DNA of 64,000 bases from JAGQZY01 sp964588335 (GTDB taxonomy: Bacteria; Bdellovibrionota; Bdellovibrionia; Bdellovibrionales; JAGQZY01), in NCBI GenBank assembly GCA_964588335.1, contig CAZPOV010000016.1, positions 1 through 64,000 of the forward strand, given 5' to 3'. The notes under the pieces are model-generated. The model worked only from the letters and a program-made list of their open reading frames with translations. It had not been told where the DNA came from and did no database searches. Below, one piece after another: positions 41,084 through 49,445 of the stretch; positions within the stretch are counted from its first letter, which is position 1; the number at the start of each line of letters is the position of its first letter. A program made the position numbers and the translations under genes.

Positions 41084-42274
41084 TTATTGGGTTGAACTGT
41101 TAAACGGGTTCTCGATGCTTGATTGCGAAGACTCCACTTGTAGTCGATTGACCACGGCTTTGATTCCTGACATCTCGCGAATCGTATTTTCAATTTGGCT
41201 CGCGGTGATATCGTTGATCACGTCTCCTTTTAGAAAAGCCTCACCCCTTAAAACCTTAACCTTGGCGACATCAGGACTGCCAATGGTTAGCTTGTTGACG
41301 ACCCTTTGGGCTTTCTTCGCCAGGGCCAAATCGCGAGCGTGTTGACGTGGTGAAATATCAACATCCGTTTCCACGGCTTTCACCCCTTTAAACATCGTCA
41401 GTTTCCTTTTAGCGAGGTTTAAAGTTTGCAAACTGGCTGCGGTTCCAACAATGGTTAAGTTTTGATCCTCAGGCCCCATGCGCACCATTAAAGTCTCTCC
41501 TGGCACGCCGTCTATTTCATCAAGCAGCTGATTGGCTCGGGTTCTGATAAAGCCCGGCAATTGGTCTTGACCCACATGCAGTGAACTATCCACCACACCT
41601 CGGACCCCGGGTATGACCTTGATAAATTTTGACAATCGATTTTTTTCTCCCAGCGATTGCACCGCGCCACGCACGATGGCGATACCATTATACACCTCGA
41701 TCTCAAGCTCTGGATTGAATTCTCCGAACTGACTCATCATTCGGTTAAGAATGGCTTTACGCAATGATGCGTCTGAATCCCGCGACCGAACTTTGAGTGT
41801 TTCAGTCTCTAAGGCGGAGGCAAAAGTCGAAGAAAAGGTTCGGCGTTCCCGAGGCCATTCGAAGACCATTCGGATTCCACGTTTGTACATCTCTCTTTCC
41901 TTCACCGCATTCACCCAATTGGGAACGATCGCAAAAAACGACATTTCTTGTAGCTTGGGTTTCGTACGCAGCCCTTTGTGGATACTTAAAATTTCTGATC
42001 GCACCAAGGGCGCACAGTAGATCACTGCATGCTCGCGTCCGGTGGCTTTCTCTTTCAAAGATTTGGCGGTTTTAAAACACATCACTTCAATACCGGTTTC
42101 TCCGAGGTCTGATTTGATTTTTCCCATCAGACGCTCATCTCCTAGTGCTAACACTCGCCCCATCCCATCTTGCTGCTTGGATGTCTGGAAATCCAGAACC
42201 TTTGCAGAGAAGTTGGAATCGGTCGCTCTCGGATTAGATGGAGCGTTTTCTGGCTCTCTTATTTTTCTGTTCAT
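41084..42274 (-). CDS. Receiver-like domain plus three BON domains
   Basis: A 396-aa protein without a signal peptide. Residues 37-160 look like a response-regulator receiver fold (GRVLALGDERLMGKIK, AVIYCAPL, FFAIVPN) but without the phospho-acceptor Asp pattern, so it is likely a degenerate receiver. Three BON units follow (about 170-240, 250-320 and 325-385), each with the G(V/I)xxV(D/N)xL or VRGAVxS pattern; BON domains bind lipid or other proteins. Being cytoplasmic, it differs from the usual periplasmic BON proteins (OsmY). AGGAGGTCGAA precedes the ATG at 42274, which lies within the 3' end of the HPF gene (41-bp overlap). It may sense or bind something under stress. Confidence 0.72.
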   Translation of the reverse strand: MNRKIREPENAPSNPRATDSNFSAKVLDFQTSKQQDGMGRVLALGDERLMGKIKSDLGETGIEVMCFKTAKSLKEKATGREHAVIYCAPLVRSEILSIHKGLRTKPKLQEMSFFAIVPNWVNAVKEREMYKRGIRMVFEWPRERRTFSSTFASALETETLKVRSRDSDASLRKAILNRMMSQFGEFNPELEIEVYNGIAIVRGAVQSLGEKNRLSKFIKVIPGVRGVVDSSLHVGQDQLPGFIRTRANQLLDEIDGVPGETLMVRMGPEDQNLTIVGTAASLQTLNLAKRKLTMFKGVKAVETDVDISPRQHARDLALAKKAQRVVNKLTIGSPDVAKVKVLRGEAFLKGDVINDITASQIENTIREMSGIKAVVNRLQVESSQSSIENPFNSSTQ

Positions 42275-42584
42275 TTCGACCTCCTTTCTCTTTGGTTTTA
42301 ATTATTCGCTTTTGGATTCTTTCAGCCGCCTGATTGATACTGTCGGCCAGCTGTGAAGACTTTGCTTCAACAAATAGCTTTTTTAATCCAGGTTTTTTAA
42401 CTTGAATGCGCGTTTGAAATTCGGGTAATCCTCGACTCAAATAGGCTGACTCTTTATCCAGCCAGACTTTAACCCGACTGCGTTCCAGATCATCCTTGTC
42501 TTGCAGTTTATTAAGATTGTATTCGATGTGGTTCTCAAGCGCTGCGCTTTTCGATACGCCGCTATAGTTGATGGTTAGATCCAT
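42234..42584 (-). CDS. Ribosome hibernation factor, HPF/RaiA-like
   Basis: A 116-aa protein with the HPF fold: an initial strand (DLTINYSGVSKSAALENHIEYNLNKL), central strands (SRVKVWLDKESAYLSRGLPEFQTRIQVKKPG) and a final helix (LADSINQAAERIQKRI), ending in a very basic tail (RNEQKNKRARKRSI). HPF proteins bind the 30S decoding region and silence ribosomes in starvation. The short form lacks the long C-terminal dimerisation domain. Strong AAGGAGG precedes the ATG. First gene of the operon with the BON and pentapeptide proteins; divergent from a LysR regulator with a LysR box between them. Confidence 0.8.
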   Translation of the reverse strand: MDLTINYSGVSKSAALENHIEYNLNKLQDKDDLERSRVKVWLDKESAYLSRGLPEFQTRIQVKKPGLKKLFVEAKSSQLADSINQAAERIQKRIIKTKEKGGRNEQKNKRARKRSI

Positions 42585-42648
42585 AGTCTTCCTCCTTATT
42601 TAAATTATCTCAAAGACTTACGCTTAAAAAAAATTGTTATTTATTTGC

Positions 42649-42663
42649 ATTTCAATAAGAAAT
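42649..42663. promoter_or_regulatory. LysR-type operator (T-N11-A)
   Basis: ATTTC-AATAA-GAAAT, a perfect inverted repeat with the T-N11-A spacing of LysR-family sites, lies 16 bp upstream of the LysR gene and about 65 bp upstream of the divergent HPF operon. Confidence 0.55.
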
Positions 42664-42679
42664 AAACTAATCATGACCT

Positions 42680-43561
42680 ATGCAACGAATAAATCTTAAC
42701 AAACTCTATTATTTCTATGTGGTCGCCAAAGAAGGCTCAGTAAAGGCCGCCAGTCAACTTCTCAACCTCACACAGCCCACCATCAGTGGCCAGGTTCGTG
42801 AACTGGAAGAAGACATCGGTTTTGAACTCTTCAACCGTAAACATCGCAAGCTCGAGCTGAATACCAATGGTAAAAAAGTTCTTAAGAAAGCCGATGAGAT
42901 TTTTCGCTTGGCGGACAGTCTGGCCGATGCGACAGCGTTAAAAAACAAAAAAGAAAGAGCTCAGATACGCATTGGCGCTATTCAATCTCTGTCTAACTCT
43001 TTTATTAATGATATTTCGACGCGTTTGTGGCGCGATGAATCGGTTCAAATTGAGATTTTTCAAGGGCGATTGCCCGATCTTCTGAAGATGTTGAATCATT
43101 CCGATATCGATATACTGCTTTCCGATGGCCCTGTCCCCTCATCAAAAAAACATCAGAACACTCCCTTGGGGCGCGACCATGTTGTGGCCGTAGCCAATCC
43201 AAAACTAAAGTTAGAAAACAAACCTTTCCCCAGCAACTTAGACCATGTTCCCTACCTGGCTTTTTCCAACGAAGGGCAGCTTCAAGCAGAGATTGACTAC
43301 TATTTCGACCGCCACAATGTGCACCCAGAAGTCATGGGAAAAGTCGATGATATCACTTTGATGCGAGTGATTACAGAGACCTCACCCTGTTTCACTATAA
43401 TGCCTCGTCGAAGTGTCAAAGAGGCACTTCGCGATAAACGCTTGAAACTGTTGGGGCAAGTTCAAGGCGTTGAATCTGATCTATGGGCGATCACGCCACG
43501 GGTCAGCACCAATCGACGCTTGGTCACAAAAGTGATTAAAGATTACTTTAAAGGGAAATAA
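42680..43561 (+). CDS. LysR-family transcriptional regulator
   Basis: The 293-aa protein starts with a winged helix-turn-helix: LNKLYYFYVVAKEGSVKAASQLLNLTQPTISGQVRELEEDIGFELFNR (about 5-53), typical of the NhaR-like branch where the FYVVAKEGS opening is common. The effector-binding domain follows (about 90-290). It has no obvious leader; ATG is preceded by AT-rich DNA with no Shine-Dalgarno sequence. It probably controls itself and the divergent HPF-BON-pentapeptide operon through the T-N11-A site. The ligand is unknown. Confidence 0.9.
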   Translation: MQRINLNKLYYFYVVAKEGSVKAASQLLNLTQPTISGQVRELEEDIGFELFNRKHRKLELNTNGKKVLKKADEIFRLADSLADATALKNKKERAQIRIGAIQSLSNSFINDISTRLWRDESVQIEIFQGRLPDLLKMLNHSDIDILLSDGPVPSSKKHQNTPLGRDHVVAVANPKLKLENKPFPSNLDHVPYLAFSNEGQLQAEIDYYFDRHNVHPEVMGKVDDITLMRVITETSPCFTIMPRRSVKEALRDKRLKLLGQVQGVESDLWAITPRVSTNRRLVTKVIKDYFKGK

Positions 43562-43568
43562 ATAAGAA

Positions 43569-43591
43569 AAGGGGTGCGAACTTCACCCCTT
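43569..43591 (-). terminator. Hairpin terminator of the coiled-coil gene
   Basis: AAGGGGTG (43569-43576) pairs with CACCCCTT (43584-43591), loop 7. On the minus strand it is followed by TTCTTATT, giving a modest T-rich tail. Confidence 0.6.
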
Positions 43592-43610
43592 CCTCAAACT
43601 CAACTCAACT

Positions 43611-43892
43611 CTAGTGCAGGTTGTGATACGCTCGTTCGACTCCAGTCCATAATTCATCCCATGCTTTTTTTGCACTGCTTGATAAGGTTGAGTAAGCCAT
43701 CCTGGCCGAGACTTCTTTCTTTTCAAGTTCAGCCTTCAATAATTTGTATTGATCTTCTAAAGCCCGAATCTGCTTTTCCTTCGCTTCGTCCAATTGTCCC
43801 TTGTTAAATTTAACCTGTTCGCGAAGTCGCGTTATTCGAGTCTCTAATTCATGCATTCTATTTTGGAAAGTGCTTTCATTTATTGTTTGCAT
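43611..43892 (-). CDS. Small coiled-coil protein, 93 aa
   Basis: A 93-residue, highly charged helix-forming protein (for example RMHELETRITRLREQVKFNKGQL and EDQYKLLKAELEKKEVSARMAY) with heptad spacing from about 10 to 65, followed by WDELWTGVERAYHNLH. It lacks a signal peptide. The layout is reminiscent of small stress-associated proteins with a coiled coil and a terminal amphipathic segment, but I cannot name a family. GGAGG precedes the ATG by about 6 bases, and a hairpin terminator follows. It lies between the LysR gene and dps, within the stress cluster. Confidence 0.7.
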   Translation of the reverse strand: MQTINESTFQNRMHELETRITRLREQVKFNKGQLDEAKEKQIRALEDQYKLLKAELEKKEVSARMAYSTLSSSAKKAWDELWTGVERAYHNLH

Positions 43893-43943
43893 TGAGTTCC
43901 TCCTTCAATTCGTAAATTCATTTCGACGTTCATTCGATGGTGT

Positions 43944-44492
43944 TCAACTCAACGTCGATTTTAACATCCAAGCCATTTCTTCATGCTTTTTGAGAAGACT
44001 GGATAGAAAATCCTCGGTTCCGATATCGACCTCGGCTTGCGACTCTGCCGACAAGATTTTGCGAATCTCATCACAAATCAAGTTGTGATCTTGTAACAGG
44101 TCTGCAATCATTGCCGACGTGTCTGGCGTGACCCCTGGCCTCTCGGTGACATTGGTGCGGATCGAAAACTCCGCAAGTGTTCCAATAGGCTGGCTGCCAA
44201 TTTCACGGACCCGTTCGGCCACGTCATCGATAACCTCTAAGAGATCACGATACTGTTCTTCTAAAAATTCGTGTACGCTGTGAAATCGAGGTCCTGTCAC
44301 ATTCCAATGATAGTTGAGCGTCTTAGTAAAAAGAGCATACTCATCAGCCAAGACCGCGTTGAGTCCTCCATCGAGGCTCATGGTGGCGATATCAAACTTT
44401 TCTTGAGCTTTCTTTTCACCTTTCGCCGGTGATTGAATCTCATTCGCCAATTCTCTTAAATTGTGTTCTTCTGCGGTACTTGCGTTTTTCAA
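43944..44492 (-). CDS. dps: Dps-family ferritin-like protein
   Basis: A 182-aa protein. After a charged N-terminal tail the Dps core shows NYHWNVTGPRFHSVHEFLEEQYRDLLEVIDDVAERVREIG, holding the His/Asp/Glu residues of the intersubunit ferroxidase site. Dps forms a dodecamer that oxidises iron with peroxide and shields DNA. The TTG at 44492 was chosen because AGGAGG sits five bases upstream; the longer frame to 44561 has no ribosome binding site and reads through the promoter region. Two Fur-family-like sites lie upstream, so peroxide or iron control is plausible. Confidence 0.9.
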   Translation of the reverse strand: MKNASTAEEHNLRELANEIQSPAKGEKKAQEKFDIATMSLDGGLNAVLADEYALFTKTLNYHWNVTGPRFHSVHEFLEEQYRDLLEVIDDVAERVREIGSQPIGTLAEFSIRTNVTERPGVTPDTSAMIADLLQDHNLICDEIRKILSAESQAEVDIGTEDFLSSLLKKHEEMAWMLKSTLS

Positions 44493-44554
44493 AGAATCCT
44501 CCTTTTTAGCTGTTAATAAGGAGCCCGTGCGAAAACACACCGACCCCTTGATTC

Positions 44555-44569
44555 GATACAATCATTATC
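44555..44569. promoter_or_regulatory. Fur-box-like half site upstream of dps
   Basis: GATACAATCATTATC matches the right half of the Fur consensus GATAATGATAATCATTATC (AATCATTATC exact). About 60 bp upstream of the dps start. Confidence 0.35.
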
Positions 44570-44613
44570 TCGCATTCTTTGGATTAAGAAAAATTGATTA
44601 TTATTTAGATTTT

Positions 44614-44632
44614 AATTAGATTTAATCTAATT
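44614..44632. promoter_or_regulatory. 19-bp perfect palindrome, PerR/Fur-type geometry
   Basis: AATTAGATT-T-AATCTAATT (9-1-9). Its core TTAGATTTAATCTAA matches the PerR box TTATAATNATTATAA at 11 of 14 positions and has the same 7-1-7 symmetry. It sits about 120 bp upstream of dps and touches the 3' end of the permease gene. Confidence 0.45.
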
Positions 44633-47190
44633 CAAATAGGCTCAGAAAAAAGCTGCTGGGTGCTGCGCCCTAAAAAGCCACGAGTTGCTAAATGGGTGAC
44701 AAGCAAAGTCACTAAAGTTCCCAACACGATCGTCAGCGCCGGGGTTTTCCAGTCGAAAACCCACAAACTTTCAAACAATAATGTCGAAAGGTAGTAGCTA
44801 ACAGCCAAACTTACGGTCGCACCAAGACTCAGGGCGGTGAAACTCAAAAGTCCAAACTGCCAGAAGAACTGATTTCTGATAGCCGGGAACGGTGCTCCGA
44901 GGGCCTTAAGCAAGCCAACCTCCCACGTCTGCGACGTGGCTTGGTGATTGGCGATCGAATAAATAACGATAAATCCAGCCAACAAACAAAGAAATGACAT
45001 GAAGGCTAAGGCCCAAGACATCTGCACCATGATTCCACTGATGCGCTCGACGATGCGAGACACATCCACCATTGAGACATTGGGAAGGTTCTGTACTAAC
45101 CGGTCTTGCAACTGGTGCTTTTTTTCAAGTCCCACGTGAGGCAAAGTGGCGACATAAGTTTTAGGAGCCATTTCTAAAACTCCAGGTTGAAACTGCACAA
45201 AGAAGTTGGGGCGAAACGACGTCCATCGAATCGATCTTAAGTTGACGATCTTGCCAGTGATTGGAATGCTTTCGATCTCGAACTCTAAAACATCGCCGAT
45301 CTGCAACCCCAGGCGTTCCGCAAAACGCTTTTCCACCGAAATCTCTGGCAGAGTCTCACTGCCCTCTTTATAGATTCCAGAAAAGGACTCACCGGCGACA
45401 AGACTTTCAGCCTCACTCAACTCTCCTCGATAGCTTAAATTGAAGCCTCGATTGCGAAATCGCATCTCTCGCTCCTCTTCACGAGTGAATTGATCGGAGA
45501 GCCCCTGACCTTTATCGAAACCCCTATCATTCACTTTCACCAAACGGGCGCGGATCATAGGTGATATAAAGTCCACTTCCACATTTTCTTTTTTCAGGGC
45601 GGAGTGAAAGTCATCAAGTTGCTCTTCTTGAATATCAAACATAAAAAGACTGGGAAGTTTGGACTGCTGGGGCTGCTCCAGTTCGGACTGCAACGACTTC
45701 TGCAGCTGAGGAATAATATTGAGCAACAAGGCGCCAAGTCCGATGGCAACAAAGCCCGCCAATGTGGTCAGTCGCTTTCTAGATAAATCGCGCAACGCCC
45801 AACGCAGGCTCAATGACTTCCATTTCTTGGCTTTTTCTAAAAATCGAAAAAGCAAAATCGCCCCACCGCCAAGGAGCAAGCCGGCTGCCAAAAAGATCAC
45901 CGTGAAAAGGCTACCGATTTTATAGGAATGGGAAAGCCACACCGCCATCCACCAAAACAATGCGAAAAGAGGCACGCTGGCTAAAACCACCCACAGACTC
46001 AATCTTTGATTGGCACTATTGTCAGCAACCAACAGCAAAGAGGGCCGAAGATCTTTGATAGTGGCAAGCAAGGGGAAACAGATGGCTAAGCTCCCCAAAG
46101 TACCGACGGCAATTCCTACCGCCAGCGTCCACGGTGCCAATTGAAATTCGACTTGAAAAGGCAGCAGATCTTGAGTCAGGGCACCAAGACCAGGGACAAT
46201 TAAAAACCCCAGAACAATGGCAACCAACGAACTGACAAAACCCAAACAAACAATTTGAATAACGTAATAGCTGAAAGCCAAGCGGCGACTGGCCCCGAGG
46301 CAAAGCAAAGTGGCCATCTGCTTCAGCCGTTTCTGAAAATAGGAGCGAAAAAGAAAAGCCGACCCAACAGCCGCCAAGAATAATGCCACTAAAGAAGAGA
46401 GACCCAAAAAATCATTGAGTCGGGTAATCAGAGCCGTCATCTGTTGGCTGACGTTTTCATGGGTGTAAACTCGAACCTCAGGAGAGTCCAAGATTTTAAA
46501 AATCGTATCACGATACTGATCAAGGGTTTCGCTTTGTCTTCCCGGCAGCTTGTAAATCACCGAATGCCAGGCAATGGAACCTTTTTTCATCAACCCGGTT
46601 TTCTGAAGGTTGACTTTGTTGATGTAGATGCGTGGAGCCATATTGGTCGAGATTCCAGCCGCTGCATCCTCTTTGATCACATCGTCGACAACAAATTGAG
46701 TTTCACCAATATACAGCTTGTCTCCGACTTTCACATTCAATTGCCGCAACAGTTCAGGGTAAATCCAAGCTCGTGGTTCAGCTTTCAGCTTTTCATGAAG
46801 TTTTGGGGTCAAGACCCCTTGGTCGCGCAAAATCACATCGCCATAAAAGGGATAATTGTCTTCAACGGCCTTTATTTGCACCAGTCTTGAACGTCGCTGG
46901 CTGTTGGCAATCATAGAAAACATTTCCACCATGGCTGAGCTTTTATAGTGACCCTCGAAAGCTCCTTCGACCACAGCCCGCTCGTCGTCACCTAAAGGGC
47001 GACGCGCTGACAGACCGAAGTCTCCGCCAAGCACAGCCTTTGAACGGCCGCGTATGGTGTGATCCAAGGAAACCTTGAAGCCATCTAAGGCAACAAAACC
47101 GGTCAATCCCATTGATAAGTTCAGAACAAAAAGAAAGGAGAATCGACGATTGTTTAAAAGTTCGCGAAAAACATAGCGCAACCATCTCAT
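44632..47190 (-). CDS. ABC-type export permease, FtsX-like (YbbP family)
   Basis: An 852-aa membrane protein with an N-terminal helix, a large periplasmic MacB-like domain, three helices (about 260-385), then a second set with helices (about 410-510), a second periplasmic domain (about 515-720) and three final helices. This duplicated FtsX layout is that of YbbP. FQAT-like NHQATSQTWEVGLLKALGAPFPAIRNQF near the end is the coupling motif contacting the ATPase. The ATG at 47190 overlaps the ATPase stop (ATGA). With YbbA-type ATPase and TesA-like esterase it makes a conserved operon of unknown exact substrate; lipid or lipoprotein-type molecules are suspected. Confidence 0.88.
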   Translation of the reverse strand: MRWLRYVFRELLNNRRFSFLFVLNLSMGLTGFVALDGFKVSLDHTIRGRSKAVLGGDFGLSARRPLGDDERAVVEGAFEGHYKSSAMVEMFSMIANSQRRSRLVQIKAVEDNYPFYGDVILRDQGVLTPKLHEKLKAEPRAWIYPELLRQLNVKVGDKLYIGETQFVVDDVIKEDAAAGISTNMAPRIYINKVNLQKTGLMKKGSIAWHSVIYKLPGRQSETLDQYRDTIFKILDSPEVRVYTHENVSQQMTALITRLNDFLGLSSLVALFLAAVGSAFLFRSYFQKRLKQMATLLCLGASRRLAFSYYVIQIVCLGFVSSLVAIVLGFLIVPGLGALTQDLLPFQVEFQLAPWTLAVGIAVGTLGSLAICFPLLATIKDLRPSLLLVADNSANQRLSLWVVLASVPLFALFWWMAVWLSHSYKIGSLFTVIFLAAGLLLGGGAILLFRFLEKAKKWKSLSLRWALRDLSRKRLTTLAGFVAIGLGALLLNIIPQLQKSLQSELEQPQQSKLPSLFMFDIQEEQLDDFHSALKKENVEVDFISPMIRARLVKVNDRGFDKGQGLSDQFTREEEREMRFRNRGFNLSYRGELSEAESLVAGESFSGIYKEGSETLPEISVEKRFAERLGLQIGDVLEFEIESIPITGKIVNLRSIRWTSFRPNFFVQFQPGVLEMAPKTYVATLPHVGLEKKHQLQDRLVQNLPNVSMVDVSRIVERISGIMVQMSWALAFMSFLCLLAGFIVIYSIANHQATSQTWEVGLLKALGAPFPAIRNQFFWQFGLLSFTALSLGATVSLAVSYYLSTLLFESLWVFDWKTPALTIVLGTLVTLLVTHLATRGFLGRSTQQLFSEPI

Positions 47191-47846
47191 TGCAACTGTC
47201 CACCCACCAAATGGATCTGCTTTTGACATCGTTGCGCCAAAGCCTCGTCATGGGTGATTAAAAGCAATGTCACACCTTGGTCAGCCACCAATTGAAAGAG
47301 AAGGTCCATGACTTTTCGCCCGGTAGCCGTGTCCAAATTTCCGCTGGGTTCATCGGCCAGCAACACTTTCGGTCGCGTCACTGAGGCTCTTGCAATGGCC
47401 ACGCGCTGACACTCACCTCCACTCAATTGATGGGGGCGATGGGTCACTCTTTCCCCCAAACCCACAAGCTCCAGCATTTTGCGGGCTTGATCTTCAGAGT
47501 GATCACTCCCCAGAATATCCAAAGGCAAGGCAACATTTTCTAAGGCCGAAAGGTGAGGCATCAAATGAAACTGCTGAAAGACAATGCCGATATTTTTTGC
47601 TCGAAACATATTGAGCTGCTTTTCAGACAACTGATGAATACCGGTTTTATCAAAAAAAATCTCACCCTCTGTCACCGTATCGAGACCAGCGAGCAGAGAC
47701 ATCAATGTTGATTTCCCACTTCCCGAAGGACCCACCACCGCAAGACTTTCGTTGCTTGCAACTCGAAAACTAATACCCTTTAAGGCCTCGATCTGGCGCT
47801 GTCCTTGATAAAAACTTTTTTGTAGATTTTTGACATCAATTATCAC
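47187..47846 (-). CDS. ABC transporter ATPase, YbbA/LolD-like
   Basis: The 219-aa ATPase has Walker A GPSGSGKST, Q-loop FQQFHLMPHLSALENVALP, signature LSGGECQRVAIARA, Walker B VLLADEPSGNLD and H-loop LITHDE. The motif ADEPSGNLD and the FQQFHL pattern place it in the LolD/MacB/YbbA group that powers FtsX-type permeases. It is coupled to tesA upstream (GTGA overlap) and to the permease downstream (ATGA). The GTG start has AAGGA seven bases upstream. It acts on the cytoplasmic side of the inner membrane. Confidence 0.92.
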   Translation of the reverse strand: MIIDVKNLQKSFYQGQRQIEALKGISFRVASNESLAVVGPSGSGKSTLMSLLAGLDTVTEGEIFFDKTGIHQLSEKQLNMFRAKNIGIVFQQFHLMPHLSALENVALPLDILGSDHSEDQARKMLELVGLGERVTHRPHQLSGGECQRVAIARASVTRPKVLLADEPSGNLDTATGRKVMDLLFQLVADQGVTLLLITHDEALAQRCQKQIHLVGGQLQ

Positions 47847-48451
47847 AATTCGTCCTTAATCTGCTGGTAAACAGTTTCGGCGATGATCTGGTGACCTTTT
47901 TCATTGGGATGAATACCATCAGAAAGGTTGAGTTTGGGGTCGACCGCTACTCCTTTCAATAAGAAAGGAATTGAATTTATCTTCTTTTCTTTAACCATAT
48001 CCGAAAATATTTTTGCAAAACCTTGCCGGTAGGACTCTCCGTAATTTTTAGGCAGCTTCATTCCGGCAATATAAACTTTGATACCATTGCTTTTCGCCAA
48101 ATCGATAGTCTCACTCAAATTTTTCCGAGTCGCCTCAAGAGGAGTGCCTCGTAATCCGTCATTGGCGCCAAGAGCTAAAATCAACAGGAAGGGCTTTTTC
48201 TTCATATGCCAACGTAAACGACTCAAGCCACTGGCTGAAGTCGAACCACTGGAACCAGCATTCACAACAACGGTGTTAGGGTACTGCTTTTGAATCTTGT
48301 TTTGCAATTGCGCCGGAAAAGCCTCAGATTTCTCAACTCCATAGCCAGCGGTTAGCGAATCACCAAGAATAAGGATGCGCCTCTCACCCGCCTCCTCAGC
48401 ATGCGGCACAATGAACAAACTCAATACAAACATCAGACTTAGATTCAACAT
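47843..48451 (-). CDS. tesA: GDSL-family esterase/thioesterase, TesA-like
   Basis: A 202-aa SGNH hydrolase with a signal peptide (MLNLSLMFVLSLFIVPHA). Block I is ILGDSLTAGYGV with the nucleophile Ser, block II contains NAGSSGSTSASG, block III GANDGLRG, and block V DGIHPNEKGH with the catalytic Asp and His. Periplasmic TesA hydrolyses acyl thioesters and lysophospholipids. It is first in the tesA-ATPase-permease operon; in E. coli the tesA gene lies divergent to ybbA-ybbP, here they are co-directional and overlapping. The ATG at 48451 starts the signal peptide; the frame extends to 48514 without support. Confidence 0.92.
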   Translation of the reverse strand: MLNLSLMFVLSLFIVPHAEEAGERRILILGDSLTAGYGVEKSEAFPAQLQNKIQKQYPNTVVVNAGSSGSTSASGLSRLRWHMKKKPFLLILALGANDGLRGTPLEATRKNLSETIDLAKSNGIKVYIAGMKLPKNYGESYRQGFAKIFSDMVKEKKINSIPFLLKGVAVDPKLNLSDGIHPNEKGHQIIAETVYQQIKDEL

Positions 48452-48573
48452 CGCCACACAGTCTAACTGCTTGTCTGCAAAAGGTCCACTGGCCTCACTC
48501 CTAGCCTGCCGCAACAGAAACTTAACATGGTGTTTGTTAGTAAAACTGGTAAACTTGCCCGAGGGAGAATTCT

Positions 48574-49440
48574 ATGGACCATTCAGTAAAAAGAGTTTTG
48601 CAAGCCAAGAAAACCAGCCTTGATGAGACGTTTGTTGTCCACCGAAGTCTTCCCCAAGCCGGTCTGCGGATGGTGGGCCCCTTTATTTTTTGGGACCACA
48701 TGGGTCCGGCTGAGATCACATCCAAAAACAATCTCACCGTGCGTGCCCATCCCCACATTGGACTCTCTACAATCACCTATCTATTTTCTGGTGAAATCGT
48801 TCATCGCGACTCACTTAACAACGAACGTGTCATTCGCCCCGGCGAGGTCAATTGGATGACAGCCGGATCAGGCATCGTTCATAGTGAGCGGTCACCCAAG
48901 GATCTTCAAGCTCACACTCTCGAGGGATTACAAGTTTGGGTGGCCCTGCCGGTGGAATCGGAAGATGTGGCACCGAGCTTTGTTCATCAAAAAGAAACCG
49001 ACCTTCCACTCATTGAACATCAGGGCTGTCAGTTCAGATTGATTGCTGGCCGCGCCCTGGACAAATTGTCGCCGCTTCCGGTCTACTCTCCACTTTTTTA
49101 CCTGCGAGGCGAGGCCGAAGGGCCCACCGACGTGAGTTTCCCTATTGGCGATGATGAAGAGGGCGCCTTGTACATTGTTGATGGCGAATTGGAAGTGGGT
49201 GATACCCGTTACAAAAAATTTGATATGGTGGTTTTTAATAAAGGAATGGATCTACAGTTTCGATGCCCATCGGCCTGTACATTTATGATTCTTGGCGGCC
49301 AACCGTTTCCAGAGGGCCGTCATATTTGGTGGAATTTTGTCAGTCACGATGCCAGTAAAATCGAAGTCGCCAAAAAACGTTGGCAACAGGGCGAGTTTGA
49401 TCCTGTCATCAACGAAGACGAATTCATCGAAATTCCCTAA
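48574..49440 (+). CDS. Pirin-family protein
   Basis: A 288-aa bicupin with the pirin signature PFIFWDHMGPAEI, the metal ligands HPHIGLSTITYLF and IVHSERSP, and the C-terminal cupin ending GQPFPEGRHIWWNFV. Pirins bind iron and have been given quercetinase or regulatory roles; the specific function here is unknown. GAGGGAGA precedes the ATG. It ends five bases from the convergent gene. No neighbours suggest a pathway. Confidence 0.92.
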   Translation: MDHSVKRVLQAKKTSLDETFVVHRSLPQAGLRMVGPFIFWDHMGPAEITSKNNLTVRAHPHIGLSTITYLFSGEIVHRDSLNNERVIRPGEVNWMTAGSGIVHSERSPKDLQAHTLEGLQVWVALPVESEDVAPSFVHQKETDLPLIEHQGCQFRLIAGRALDKLSPLPVYSPLFYLRGEAEGPTDVSFPIGDDEEGALYIVDGELEVGDTRYKKFDMVVFNKGMDLQFRCPSACTFMILGGQPFPEGRHIWWNFVSHDASKIEVAKKRWQQGEFDPVINEDEFIEIP

Positions 49441-49445
49441 CTGGC

